NCBI RefSeq assembly: GCF_003112695.1
Contig: NZ_BFBP01000026.1
Coordinates: 62,001 to 126,000 of the forward strand
Source of the DNA: Azospira sp. I13
Lineage (GTDB): Bacteria; Pseudomonadota; Gammaproteobacteria; Burkholderiales; Rhodocyclaceae
DNA: 64,000 nt
Reading direction: 5' to 3'
Below, in pieces: positions 15,660 through 24,596 of this stretch. Under the pieces are notes generated by a model. The model saw only the letters and a program-made list of their open reading frames with translations. It searched no databases and was not told where the DNA came from. A program made the position numbers and the translations under genes. Numbering within the stretch: the first letter of the stretch is position 1; each line of letters begins with the position of its first letter.

Positions 15660-17107
15660 GGCGTGTCGGGGGTGAGGGAGGCCAGGGGCAGGGTGACGCG
15701 GCAGCAGGCGCCGGGCCCGTCGGTAGCGGGGCGGTTGCTTAGCTCCAGGCGGCCGCCGAAGCGCTCCAGTGTGGCCTGGGTGAGGAACAGCCCGATGCCG
15801 CTGCCGCCCGCCAGCGTGGGGTCATCCTTGGTGCTGACGCCGGGCTGGCCCAGGCGCTGGCCCAGGGAGGGGTCGAGGCCGGGGCCCCGATCGAGGAATT
15901 CGATGACGCAGCAGTCGGCCCGGTCGCCCTGGCCAGGCTGAGCGGTATGGCAGTAGCTGCGAACCTCCACGCCCCCCGGGGAGGCATCGGCGGCGTTGTC
16001 CAGGAGGTTGATAAGGGCCTGTTCCAGGCTGGGGTCGGCCCGCACCAGGGGGGCTGAGGCATCGCCTAGCGCCTGGTAATCCACCCGTATCCGGGGGCGC
16101 AGCACGCGCCAGCCGTCGAGCAGCTCGTTGAGCCACTGGGGCAAAGGCAGGGCGGGGGGCTGGTCGGGTCCGCCACGCTCCCGGGCGGCGCCGGCGGAGG
16201 CCAGCACCTGGGTCAGGGTGCGCTTGCACTGGTCCACCTGCTGCCGCAGCAGGCTCAGGTCTTCGCCCAGGCCGGGGGTCTGGCCGTGTTCCAGTTCCAG
16301 ATCCCGCAGCACCACGGCCATGGTGGAGAGGGGCGTGCCCAGCTTGTGGGCGGCGCCGGCGGCCAGGGTGCCGAGGGCGAGGATTTGTTCGTGGCGCAGG
16401 GCCCGCTCCTGTTCCCGTTGCCGGGCATCCCCCAGTTGCCGCTCCCGTTCCCGCAGCGTGGCGGCGAGGCGCGAGAGGAACACGGCGACGATCAGGGCGC
16501 TGACCACGAAGTTGAACCACATGCCCAGCACATGCAGGGCGAAGCCGCCATCGTGGCCACCGTGGCCGGCGTGTTCCCCCGACTCGGTGGCCATGCCGCT
16601 GGCCCGGGCCAGGAGTTCGTCCAGCCGGGCCAGATCACCCTGGGGGGCCGGCAGGGGCAGGTTGTAGAACATCAGGAAGGTGTAGGCCCCCAGGGTGATG
16701 CCGGCCATGGCCCAGATGTAGCGGGCCGGCAGGGTAGCGGCGGCAATGGTCAGGGGCAGCAGGAAGAGGGATACGAAGGGGTTGGCCGAGCCGCCGGCGT
16801 AGTAGAGCAGCAGGGTCAGGGCGGCGACGTCGGGCAACAGCTGGCAGAAGTATTCCCGCTCCGAAACGGGCCGTTGCTGGCCAAGACGCCACTGGCTGTA
16901 GAGATTGAAGAGGCCGAGTGCCACCGTGGCCGCGGCCATGGGCAAAACTTCCAGGGGAATGCGCAGCCAGCCGGCGGCCAGCAGCAGGACCAGGGCCTGG
17001 GCCAGCACTTCCACCCGGCGCAGCACGATGAGCCGGGCCAGGGGCTGGCCGGTAGCGGGGGCGGGGGGCTGGGGGGAGGAGAGGAAGGCGGCAGACATCG
17101 CCGCCAT
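15656..17107 (-). CDS. regB: RegB/PrrB-family redox sensor histidine kinase
   Basis: This membrane sensor has about six transmembrane segments with the ubiquinone-site motif GGSANPF (residues 105-111), a dimerisation/H-box region, the redox-cysteine region DQCKRTL (Cys294) and an ATPase domain (NLLDNAADAS, DRGPGLDP, GGSGIGLFL). All are diagnostic of RegB. A residue usually acidic next to the phospho-histidine is Lys here (AAHKLGTPL, His254). A HGGHDGG stretch lies in the loop before the last membrane segment. Start ATG at 17107 gives 483 residues; ATG at 17098 is equally possible and neither has a clear ribosome site. Confidence 0.92.
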   Translation of the reverse strand: MAAMSAAFLSSPQPPAPATGQPLARLIVLRRVEVLAQALVLLLAAGWLRIPLEVLPMAAATVALGLFNLYSQWRLGQQRPVSEREYFCQLLPDVAALTLLLYYAGGSANPFVSLFLLPLTIAAATLPARYIWAMAGITLGAYTFLMFYNLPLPAPQGDLARLDELLARASGMATESGEHAGHGGHDGGFALHVLGMWFNFVVSALIVAVFLSRLAATLRERERQLGDARQREQERALRHEQILALGTLAAGAAHKLGTPLSTMAVVLRDLELEHGQTPGLGEDLSLLRQQVDQCKRTLTQVLASAGAARERGGPDQPPALPLPQWLNELLDGWRVLRPRIRVDYQALGDASAPLVRADPSLEQALINLLDNAADASPGGVEVRSYCHTAQPGQGDRADCCVIEFLDRGPGLDPSLGQRLGQPGVSTKDDPTLAGGSGIGLFLTQATLERFGGRLELSNRPATDGPGACCRVTLPLASLTPDTP

Positions 17108-17180
17108 TCTAGCGCCCGGGCGGGCGCTCCAGAAGGGATGGGGCGCCGCTGCGACATTTTGCCGCGGCGCCCGCCACGGA

Positions 17181-18437
17181 TCAGGGCAGGGGGTTTTCCT
17201 GGGCGAACAGCTCGGCCACGGTTTCGCGGCGGCGCACCAGGTGCACCTGGCTGCCATCCACCATCACTTCGGCTGCCCGGGGCCGGGTGTTGTAGTTGGA
17301 GCTCATGGAAAAGCCATAGGCACCGGCAGACATCACCGCCAGCAGGTCGCCCGGAGCCACCGACAGTTCGCGGTTGTGGCCGAGAAAATCGCCGGATTCG
17401 CAGATGGGGCCAACGATGGAGTAGCTGGCCTTGGCGGCGCTGCCGGGGGCCACTTCGACGATGTCATGGTAGGCATCGTAGAGGGCGGGGCGCATGAGGT
17501 CGTTCATGGCGGCATCCACAATGGCGAAGTTCTTTTCCTCGCCCGGCTTGAGGTATTCGATCTGGGTCAGCAGCAGGCCGGCGTTGCCCACCAGGCGGCG
17601 GCCCGGCTCCAGGATGACCTGCAGGCCGCGCCCTTCCAGCTTCTGCAGCAGGGGGGTGAGGTAGTCGGCGACCTTGGGTGGTTCCTCATCCAGATAACGG
17701 ATGCCCAGGCCACCGCCCAGGTCGATGTGGTGCAGGCGAATGCCGGCAGCAGCCAGTTGATCCACCAGGGCCAGCACCTTGTCCAAAGCTTCGGCGAAGG
17801 GGGAGGCGTCGAGCAGCTGGGAGCCGATGTGGCAGTCAATGCCGGTGACCACAATGCCAGGCAGGCTGGCGGCGCGGCGGTAGAGGGCCAGGGCATCCTC
17901 ATAGGCGACGCCGAACTTGTTCTGCTTGAGGCCGGTAGAAATGTAGGGGTGGGTTTTGGCATCCACATTGGGATTGACCCGCAGGCTCACCGGAGCCTTC
18001 TTGCCCAGGCGCACGGCCACGGCATTGAGGCGGTCCAGTTCGGGAACGGATTCCACGTTGAAGCAGCGGATGCCCACTTCCAGGGCCCGGGCCATTTCGG
18101 CTTCGGTCTTGCCGACGCCGGAGAAAACCACCTTGCCGGCTTCGGCTCCCGCCGCCAGAACCCGTTCCAGCTCACCGCCGGAGACGATGTCGAAACCGGC
18201 ACCGAGGCGGGCGAAGAGGCTGAGAATGCCCAGGTTGGAATTGGCCTTCACGGCGTAGCAGACCAGGCCGCCGGCACCGGCAGGATGGGCGGCCAGGGCA
18301 TCACGGAATTCGCCGTAGGCGGCTTCCAGGGCGGCCCGGGAGTAAACGTAGGTGGGGCTGCCGAACTGGGCGGCGATGTCGGCCAGGGAGACGGATTCGG
18401 CGTACAGGACGCCATCTTTGCGAGAGAAGAAGGTCAT
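17181..18437 (-). CDS. lysA: Diaminopimelate decarboxylase
   Basis: LysA is the PLP enzyme of the last step of lysine synthesis. The 418-residue product has the PLP-lysine motif CYAVKANSN, the HIGSQ motif, DLGGGLGIRY, EPGRRLVGNAG and the catalytic-cysteine motif CESGDFLG. Length is typical. Its ATG overlaps the stop of the upstream lipoprotein gene by four bases, an arrangement common in proteobacteria (lptM/yifL-lysA). Confidence 0.97.
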   Translation of the reverse strand: MTFFSRKDGVLYAESVSLADIAAQFGSPTYVYSRAALEAAYGEFRDALAAHPAGAGGLVCYAVKANSNLGILSLFARLGAGFDIVSGGELERVLAAGAEAGKVVFSGVGKTEAEMARALEVGIRCFNVESVPELDRLNAVAVRLGKKAPVSLRVNPNVDAKTHPYISTGLKQNKFGVAYEDALALYRRAASLPGIVVTGIDCHIGSQLLDASPFAEALDKVLALVDQLAAAGIRLHHIDLGGGLGIRYLDEEPPKVADYLTPLLQKLEGRGLQVILEPGRRLVGNAGLLLTQIEYLKPGEEKNFAIVDAAMNDLMRPALYDAYHDIVEVAPGSAAKASYSIVGPICESGDFLGHNRELSVAPGDLLAVMSAGAYGFSMSSNYNTRPRAAEVMVDGSQVHLVRRRETVAELFAQENPLP

Positions 18438-18634
18438 TGCGGGTAGGTCTGTATCTGGGTGTAGGGCTGGGGGTAGGAGGGGGCCGGCGTGTTAGGATTG
18501 GCCCCAGGCTTGGCCTGGCCGTCCGGCGCCGGCGGCAGGACCAATGGGCCCTTGCTGCCACAGGCAGTAAGGGCCAGGGAACAGATCAGGGCCAGCGCCA
18601 GCAGCGGGCCGGCAGACGGTTGGCGTGAAGGCAT
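18434..18634 (-). CDS. lptM: LptM/YifL-like small lipoprotein
   Basis: This 66-residue protein has a signal peptide ending in the lipobox LTAC, then GSKGPLVLPP, the conserved start of mature LptM, and a Pro-rich tail. LptM helps assemble the LptDE lipopolysaccharide translocon in E. coli. It overlaps lysA by four bases and diverges from cyaY. Confidence 0.85.
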   Translation of the reverse strand: MPSRQPSAGPLLALALICSLALTACGSKGPLVLPPAPDGQAKPGANPNTPAPSYPQPYTQIQTYPQ

Positions 18635-18820
18635 GGTTTCTCGAAATACGGCTGGATAAGCGGGAGCGGCGACAGGAATGATGGCAAGAGCGGCGATGCA
18701 GGCGACGAGGTGTCGTCCTGATTGCTACCTTGAACCGACGCCCTTTTTGGCGCCCCTTTGCAAGTCTGGTCATGGTAGCACAGGGCCAAACCCCTTGCTT
18801 TTGCTTGGATGGAACGGAAT

Positions 18821-19138
18821 ATGGAAGAAAACGAATTCAATGGGCTGGCGGAAAAGGTGCTTGCCGAGATCGAGGCGGGGTTGGAGCGCAGCGGCGCCGA
18901 TCTGGACTTCGAACTGGGGGCGGGCGGCGTACTGGAGGTGGAATTCGCCGATGGCGCCAAAATGGTGATCAATCGCCATGCCGCATCTCGGGAAATCTGG
19001 GTGGCCGCCCGTTCCGGCGGTTTCCATTTTCGCCATGATGGCAGCGCCTGGCGGGATACCCGGGATGGCGCAGAGTTGTTCGCCAAACTGGAAGCGCTGG
19101 TGAGCGCCCAGGTTGGGGAGCCGGTGACCTTGCGCTGA
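18821..19138 (+). CDS. cyaY: CyaY, bacterial frataxin
   Basis: CyaY binds iron and tunes iron-sulfur cluster assembly through IscS. The 105-residue product shows the frataxin pattern: an acidic first helix (MEENEFNGLAEKVLAEIEA), LEVEFADGAKMVINRH, IWVAARSGGFHF and a final helix. I chose ATG at 18821, matching the family start; an in-frame ATG at 18809 would add four residues. It diverges from lptM, as is usual for cyaY in proteobacteria. Confidence 0.93.
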   Translation: MEENEFNGLAEKVLAEIEAGLERSGADLDFELGAGGVLEVEFADGAKMVINRHAASREIWVAARSGGFHFRHDGSAWRDTRDGAELFAKLEALVSAQVGEPVTLR

Positions 19139-19225
19139 GCATCGGCCCGGTAGGATGCCTCGCGTTTGATTGAGCGGAGGGCGTCGCGCCTGGATGGCAG
19201 CCACCGCGGCATCCCTGCTAGCCAT

Positions 19226-19256
19226 GAAAAAGCCTCGACCTAGGTCGGGGCTTTTT
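19226..19256. terminator. Bidirectional terminator between cyaY and mrcA
   Basis: AGCC-T-CGACC pairs with GGTCG-G-GGCT around TA, flanked by AAAAA on the left and TTTTT on the right. It can serve both convergent genes. Confidence 0.88.
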
Positions 19257-19280
19257 GCCTTTCCGCGGGGCTGAGGGGAA

Positions 19281-21575
19281 TCAGTCCACCGGCTTGGAAC
19301 CGTCGTCCTTGGGCTCCGGCGGAACTTCCGCGGGGACATTCTCGCTGTAGAAGAATTCCTTGGCGGTGCCGGTCTTGGAGCGTTCGCTGGGCACTTCCAC
19401 CGAGACCAGGCCTTCCGGTGCGGGCAGGAAGCTTTCGGGTACATCCTTGAGGGCGGTCTGCATGTAGCCGATCCAGATGGGCAGGGAAACCAGGCCGCCG
19501 GTCTCACCGCTGCCCAGCTTCTTCGGCTGGTCGAAACCGACCCAAGCGCAGCCGACCACAGTGGCCTGGTAGCCGCAGAACCAGGCGTCGATGTAGTCGT
19601 TGGTGGTACCGGTCTTGCCGGCCAGATCCTTGCGCTTGAGCTGCACGGAGGCTTTGGCGGCAGTACCGAAGATGGCGACGTCCCGCAGCATGGTGTCCAT
19701 GAGATAGGCGTTGCGCGGGTCGATGGCCCGGTTGCCTTCGTCTCCCACCGGCACGGGTTGGGCCTGGGCCAGGATGTTGCCCCGGTCATCCCGGATGTCG
19801 CGGACGATGTAGGGCTGGATGCGGTAGCCGCCGTTGGCGAAGACGGCGTAGGCACTGACCATCTGCCAGGGCGTGACGGAGCCGGCGCCCAGGGCCATGG
19901 TCAGGTAGGGCGGGTGCTTCTCGGCGTCGAAGCCGAAGCGGGTGGCGTAGTCCTGGGCGTACTGGGTGCCGATGGCCTGCAGCACGCGGATGGAAACCAT
20001 GTTCTTGGATTTGGCCAGGGCCGTGCGCAGCTTCATGGGGCCTTCGTACTTGCCATCGTAGTTGTGGGGCTCCCAGGGGGTGCTGCCGGTGGCGCTGGCC
20101 GGGATGACGATGGGGGAATCCTGGACGATGGTGGCCGGGGTATAGCCCTTTTCCAGCGCGGCCGAGTAGATGAAGGGCTTGAAGCTGGAGCCGGGCTGGC
20201 GCCAGGCCTGGGTGACGTGGTTGTACTTGTTGCGGCTGAAGTCGAAGCCGCCCACCAGGGCGCGGATGGCGCCGTCCCGCGGGTCGGTGGCGACGAAGGC
20301 GGATTCCACCTCCGGCAACTGGCTGATCTGCCAACCGCCCTTGTCGTCCTTCTGCAGGCGGATGATGGCGCCGCGCTTCAGGCGTTTGTTGGGGGGGGCT
20401 TTGTCATCCAGCATGCGGGTGGCGAATTTCATGGAATCGCCAGACAGCACCACCAGTTCGCCGCCCCGCTTGTAGGCCTTGATGGCCTTCGGGTTGGCGT
20501 CGAGAACCAGGGCTGCCTGCAGGTCGCCGACGTCGCTGTGGTCGGAGAGCAGTTCCTCCAGGTCGTCATCCTGGTCGGAGACGATGTTCTTCATGTCCAC
20601 ATAGGCTTCGGCACCCCGGTAACCATGGCGGCGGTCGTAGTCCATGACGCCTTTGCGCAGGGAAAGATAGGCGGCTTCCTGGTCGGCCTTGAGGATGGTG
20701 GTGTAGACCCGCAGACCCCGGGTGTATACATCCTCGGGAAAGCGTTCGGCAGCGATCTGCCGGGCCATTTCGGCGACGTAGTCGGCATGGACGGAGAATT
20801 CGTTGGCATCCCGCTTCACCACCAGGGTCTGCTTCAGGGCTTCTTCGTGCTGCTTCTCGTCAATGAAGTTCAGTTCCTTCATGCGGCGCAATACATATTG
20901 CTGGCGCAAGCGGGCCCGCTTGGGATTGACCACCGGGTTGAAGGAGGAGGGGGCCTTGGGCAGGCCCGCCAGCATGGCGGCCTCGGCGACGGTGATTTCG
21001 TTGAGGGGTTTGCCGAAGTAAATCTGGGCCGCGGCGGCAAAGCCGTAGGCGCGCTGGCCAAGATAAATCTGGTTGATGTAGAGCTGGAGGATTTCGTCCT
21101 TGCTCAGGTTGTGCTCGATCTTGAAGGACAGCAGGGCTTCGTAGAACTTCCGAGACAGGGTCTTTTCGCTGGAAAGGAAGAAGTTACGGGCCACCTGCAT
21201 GGTGATGGTGGACGCCCCCTGGCGCTTGCCGCCCCCGGACAGGTTGGCCACCGCAGCGCGGATGACGCCGAGGGTGTCCACCCCGCTGTGCTGATAGAAG
21301 CGCTCGTCTTCCGCCGCCAGGATGGCGTTCTTCATAATGGGGGGGACGTCCTGGATGCGGACCAGGGCTCGCCTTTCTTCGCCAAATTCGCCGATCAGGG
21401 TGCCATCGGCCGAATAAACCCGTAGGGGAATCTTCGGTCGGTAGTCGGTGAGGACTTCCAGGGACGGCAGGTTGGGATAGGCCAGGATGAGGATGATGCC
21501 GGCCAGGGCAGCGCCGATGACGAACAGGCCGGCGACGAGGAAGATGGGATAGAGAATCCAGCGCAGAGCGGACAA
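19281..21575 (-). CDS. mrcA: PBP1a, bifunctional peptidoglycan synthase
   Basis: The 764-residue class A penicillin-binding protein has an N-terminal membrane anchor, a glycosyltransferase domain (catalytic Glu in AAEDERFYQHSG; ASTITMQVARNFFL), an OB-like insert and a transpeptidase domain with SSFK (near residue 463), SKN and KTGTT motifs. It polymerises and cross-links peptidoglycan in the periplasm. The start appears to be TTG at 21575, which gives a proper membrane anchor; I saw no ATG that fits better. It diverges from pilMNOPQ, the classic ponA-pil arrangement. Confidence 0.96.
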   Translation of the reverse strand: MSALRWILYPIFLVAGLFVIGAALAGIILILAYPNLPSLEVLTDYRPKIPLRVYSADGTLIGEFGEERRALVRIQDVPPIMKNAILAAEDERFYQHSGVDTLGVIRAAVANLSGGGKRQGASTITMQVARNFFLSSEKTLSRKFYEALLSFKIEHNLSKDEILQLYINQIYLGQRAYGFAAAAQIYFGKPLNEITVAEAAMLAGLPKAPSSFNPVVNPKRARLRQQYVLRRMKELNFIDEKQHEEALKQTLVVKRDANEFSVHADYVAEMARQIAAERFPEDVYTRGLRVYTTILKADQEAAYLSLRKGVMDYDRRHGYRGAEAYVDMKNIVSDQDDDLEELLSDHSDVGDLQAALVLDANPKAIKAYKRGGELVVLSGDSMKFATRMLDDKAPPNKRLKRGAIIRLQKDDKGGWQISQLPEVESAFVATDPRDGAIRALVGGFDFSRNKYNHVTQAWRQPGSSFKPFIYSAALEKGYTPATIVQDSPIVIPASATGSTPWEPHNYDGKYEGPMKLRTALAKSKNMVSIRVLQAIGTQYAQDYATRFGFDAEKHPPYLTMALGAGSVTPWQMVSAYAVFANGGYRIQPYIVRDIRDDRGNILAQAQPVPVGDEGNRAIDPRNAYLMDTMLRDVAIFGTAAKASVQLKRKDLAGKTGTTNDYIDAWFCGYQATVVGCAWVGFDQPKKLGSGETGGLVSLPIWIGYMQTALKDVPESFLPAPEGLVSVEVPSERSKTGTAKEFFYSENVPAEVPPEPKDDGSKPVD

Positions 21576-21641
21576 AGCGGCAGACCTGAAAGTGAGGGGA
21601 GGGGCAATTATACGCTGGCCCTTTCGGGGGGGTTAATTAGC

Positions 21642-21670
21642 TTTACATGCCCAATAGTTGCTGCTAGCAT
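21642..21670 (+). promoter_or_regulatory. Predicted sigma-70 promoter of pilMNOPQ
   Basis: TTTACA (21642-21647), a 17-bp spacer and TAGCAT (21665-21670) resemble a sigma-70 promoter in an AT-rich patch between mrcA and pilM. Confidence 0.4.
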
Positions 21671-21737
21671 CTAAAGTAAATTATCAGTATTGTCCCTAAC
21701 TATAGAGATTTAAAGGGACTTTTTTGGGGAGACTGGT

Positions 21738-22817
21738 TTGCAGCTCGACCTCTCGATTTTCAATCCGAAGGCCAAGTCGCTGATTGGTCTGGATATCAGC
21801 TCGTCCGCCGTGAAAATGGTCGAGCTTTCCGGCAGTCCTAAAGATGGGCTTCGCGTCGAGCGATACACTATCGAAGTACTGCCCCGGGATGTGATTGCCG
21901 ACGGAAACATCGTAAACCTGGAAGCGGCGGCCGAATCGGTCAAGCGTGCCTGGAAGCGTATGGGCACGTCCACGCGCCAGGTCGCCATGGCGCTGCCTGC
22001 CGCGGCTGTCATTACCAAGAAAATCATCGTTCCTGCCGGGCAGCGGGAAGAGGAACTGGAGGTGCTCGTCGAGTCCGAGGCCAACCAGTACATTCCTTTT
22101 GCCCTGGAAGAAGTCAATCTGGACTTCCAGGTCATCGGCCCGGCGCCGTCTTCCCCTGACGAGGTGGAAGTCCTAATCGCCGCCTCCCGCCGGGAGCGGG
22201 TGGAAGACCGGGTGGCAGTGGCGGAAGCCGCCGGTCTGAAGGCCATGGTGATGGACGTTGAATCCTACGCTGCTCTGGCGTCGTTCGAACTGATTGAGCG
22301 GCAACTTCCCGACAAGGGGCAGAATCAGGTGGTGGCGATTCTTGATATCGGGGCCAATGTCACCAACCTGACGGTCATGCGCAATGGCCAGCAAGTCTAT
22401 GCACGGGAGCAGGCCTTCGGTGGTAGCCAGCTGACCCAGGATATCGTCCGGCAATACGGCATGAGCTTTGAAGAGGCTGATGCGGCAAAACGTACGGGAG
22501 GCTTGCCGGAAAATTACGAGGCCGAGTTGCTGCGCCCGTTCATGGAAAGCCTGGCCCTGGAAGTTTCCCGCGCGCTGCAGTTCTTCTTCACCTCCACCCA
22601 GTTCAGTCAGGTCAATCACCTGGTCTTGGCCGGCGGCTGTGCCGTCATCCCCGGACTGGACGAAGTGGTGGCGGCGCGTACCCAGGTCAATACGCTGGTG
22701 GCTAATCCCTTCGCCGGCATGGCTGTTTCCGACCGGGTTCGGCCACGCAGCCTGGTGGCTGATGCTTCTTCGCTAATGGTGGCTTGTGGGCTGGCTTTGC
22801 GGAGGTTTGAGGAATGA
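21738..22817 (+). CDS. pilM: PilM, actin-like type IV pilus assembly protein
   Basis: PilM is a cytoplasmic FtsA/actin-like ATP-binding protein that recruits PilN to the inner-membrane alignment complex. The 359-residue product has actin-fold phosphate motifs (IGLDISSSAVKMVEL, VAILDIGANVTNLTVM) and the adenosine-side motif LVLAGGCAVIPGL. The start is TTG at 21738 behind a GGGGAG site. It opens the pilMNOPQ operon and overlaps pilN by four bases. Confidence 0.96.
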   Translation: MQLDLSIFNPKAKSLIGLDISSSAVKMVELSGSPKDGLRVERYTIEVLPRDVIADGNIVNLEAAAESVKRAWKRMGTSTRQVAMALPAAAVITKKIIVPAGQREEELEVLVESEANQYIPFALEEVNLDFQVIGPAPSSPDEVEVLIAASRRERVEDRVAVAEAAGLKAMVMDVESYAALASFELIERQLPDKGQNQVVAILDIGANVTNLTVMRNGQQVYAREQAFGGSQLTQDIVRQYGMSFEEADAAKRTGGLPENYEAELLRPFMESLALEVSRALQFFFTSTQFSQVNHLVLAGGCAVIPGLDEVVAARTQVNTLVANPFAGMAVSDRVRPRSLVADASSLMVACGLALRRFEE

Positions 22818-23389
22818 TCCGCATCAATCTACTTCCCCATCGGGAAGAAAAACGCAAGGCACTGCGGCAGCAGTTCTATGCCCTCGCCGGTTTGATTTCC
22901 GTATTGGCAGCCCTGATTATCTTCCTGGGGTACACCGTTATCGGCGGCTATATCAGCGCCCAGGAAGAAAAGAACAATTTCCTGAAAAAGGAAATCGCCC
23001 TGCTGGACAAGGATATCGACCAGATCAAGGGGCTGAAGGAAAAGACCCAGGCACTGCTGGCGCGCAAGCAGGTGATTGAATCCCTGCAACGGGACCGGGC
23101 CGAGGCAGTACGCCTGCTTTCCGAGATGACGACTCAGATCCCGGAAGGGGTCTATCTCAAGAGTCTGAAGCAGGATGGGCCGACAGTCACCATCGGTGGT
23201 TATGCCCAGTCCAATGCACGTGTGTCGACTCTGATGCGTAACATCGAAGCGTCGCCCTGGTTGGAAAAGCCCAATCTGATTGAAATCAAGTCGGTGGATG
23301 TCGGGCGGCGGCGCTTGAGCGAATTCAGCATGACGCTGGTGCTGACGCGGCCGAATGCCAATGAGATCAAGGAAAAGGAGAAGAAATGA
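22814..23389 (+). CDS. pilN: PilN, pilus alignment complex membrane protein
   Basis: The 191-residue bitopic protein starts with IRINLLPHREEKR, the PilN peptide that docks on PilM. A membrane helix (about residues 22-45), a coiled coil (EKNNFLKKEIALLDKDIDQIKGLKE) and a periplasmic ferredoxin-like domain follow. PilN pairs with PilO. It overlaps both neighbours by four bases. Confidence 0.95.
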   Translation: MIRINLLPHREEKRKALRQQFYALAGLISVLAALIIFLGYTVIGGYISAQEEKNNFLKKEIALLDKDIDQIKGLKEKTQALLARKQVIESLQRDRAEAVRLLSEMTTQIPEGVYLKSLKQDGPTVTIGGYAQSNARVSTLMRNIEASPWLEKPNLIEIKSVDVGRRRLSEFSMTLVLTRPNANEIKEKEKK

Positions 23390-24072
23390 AAAAGCCCCAA
23401 TTCTCCATTCCCAAGGTTGATTTCCAGCAACTGCTGAATGACTTCCGCACCCTAAATCCCAATGACGTCGGTGCCTGGCCTCTCATTCCCCGCATTACGG
23501 TTTTGGCTGGCTTGTTTGCCGGCATCCTGGTGGCGGGCTTCTTTGTAGTGTGGAATGAGCAGTTCAGCACACTAACTGCTCGCCAGGAAGAAGAAGCCAA
23601 GCTGAAGGATGAGTATGTCAACAAGCGACGGCAGGCGATCAATCTGAGCTTGTATGAACAACAACTGGATGAAATTGACCGCTCTTTCGGCGCCCTGCTC
23701 AAGCAGTTGCCAAACAAGGCGGAGGTGGAATCCCTGTTGGTCGAAATCAACCAGGCCGGATTGGGGCGTGGCTTGGCTTTCGAGTTGTTCAAGCCTGGTC
23801 AGGAAGCGGCCAAGGAGTTCTACGCTGAGTTGCCTGTCACCATTAAGTTGATCGGCAATTACCATGACTTGGGTGCGTTCGCCGAAGATATTGGTAAATT
23901 GCCGCGGATCGTTACACTCAACAATATTTCCATTACGCCGCAGCCTAAGGATGGTTCTTTGGTGATGGATGCTCTTGCAAAAACTTTCCGTTACCTGGAC
24001 GAGGAAGAGGTTGCGAAGCAGAAGAAAGCTGCGAAAGATGCTGCCAAAAAAGCCGATGGAGGGAAGAAATGA
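23386..24072 (+). CDS. pilO: PilO, pilus alignment complex membrane protein
   Basis: The 228-residue bitopic protein has a membrane helix (about residues 38-58), a coiled coil and a periplasmic domain with NKAEVESLLVEINQAGLGRGL and the PilO-typical VTIKLIGNYHDLGAFAEDI. A Lys/Ala-rich tail closes it. PilO partners PilN and contacts PilP. It overlaps pilP by four bases. Confidence 0.95.
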   Translation: MKKPQFSIPKVDFQQLLNDFRTLNPNDVGAWPLIPRITVLAGLFAGILVAGFFVVWNEQFSTLTARQEEEAKLKDEYVNKRRQAINLSLYEQQLDEIDRSFGALLKQLPNKAEVESLLVEINQAGLGRGLAFELFKPGQEAAKEFYAELPVTIKLIGNYHDLGAFAEDIGKLPRIVTLNNISITPQPKDGSLVMDALAKTFRYLDEEEVAKQKKAAKDAAKKADGGKK

Positions 24073-24596
24073 AATATCTCCCCGGAGTGGCGCTTCTCTT
24101 GTCTCTATTGTCCCTGGCCGGCTGCGGCGGGGGGGAGCATGAGGATTTGAAACAGTGGATGAAAGAGTCGACCCAGGATCTAAAGGGGCGGATTGCTCCG
24201 CTACCGGAGGTTAAACCCTATGAAGCGGTTGCCTATGGCGTCGCAGGTGTCATGGACCCTTTCAAGGCGGGAAAGCTGGAACCTGAGCACAAAAAGGATG
24301 GGGGCGGGTTGGTGCCCGATTTCAATCGCCCTCGGGAGGCGTTGGAATCCTATCCGCTGGAATCGCTGAAGTATGTTGGCTTCCTGGCCCGAGGTAAGGT
24401 GGCTAGTGGCGTCATCCTCGCGGACAGCACTGTCCATCAAGTAAAAATCGGCAATTACATGGGCCAGAATTTCGGCATCATCATCAACATAACGGAAGCA
24501 GAGGTGACTCTTCGGGAGTTGGTCCAGGATAGTTCCAGTGACTGGATTGAACGGACTAGTACTTTGCAGCTCCAGGGGGCGGAGGTGGCTAAATGA
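24069..24596 (+). CDS. pilP: PilP, inner-membrane pilotin-like lipoprotein
   Basis: PilP is a periplasmic lipoprotein that links the PilNO complex to the PilQ secretin. The 175-residue product has a lipobox (LAGC, Cys near residue 18), an unstructured linker with the GVMDPFKAGK patch typical of PilP, and a C-terminal beta-sandwich (LKYVGFLARGKVASGVILAD; VKIGNYMGQNFGII). It overlaps pilQ by four bases. Confidence 0.95.
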   Translation: MKYLPGVALLLSLLSLAGCGGGEHEDLKQWMKESTQDLKGRIAPLPEVKPYEAVAYGVAGVMDPFKAGKLEPEHKKDGGGLVPDFNRPREALESYPLESLKYVGFLARGKVASGVILADSTVHQVKIGNYMGQNFGIIINITEAEVTLRELVQDSSSDWIERTSTLQLQGAEVAK

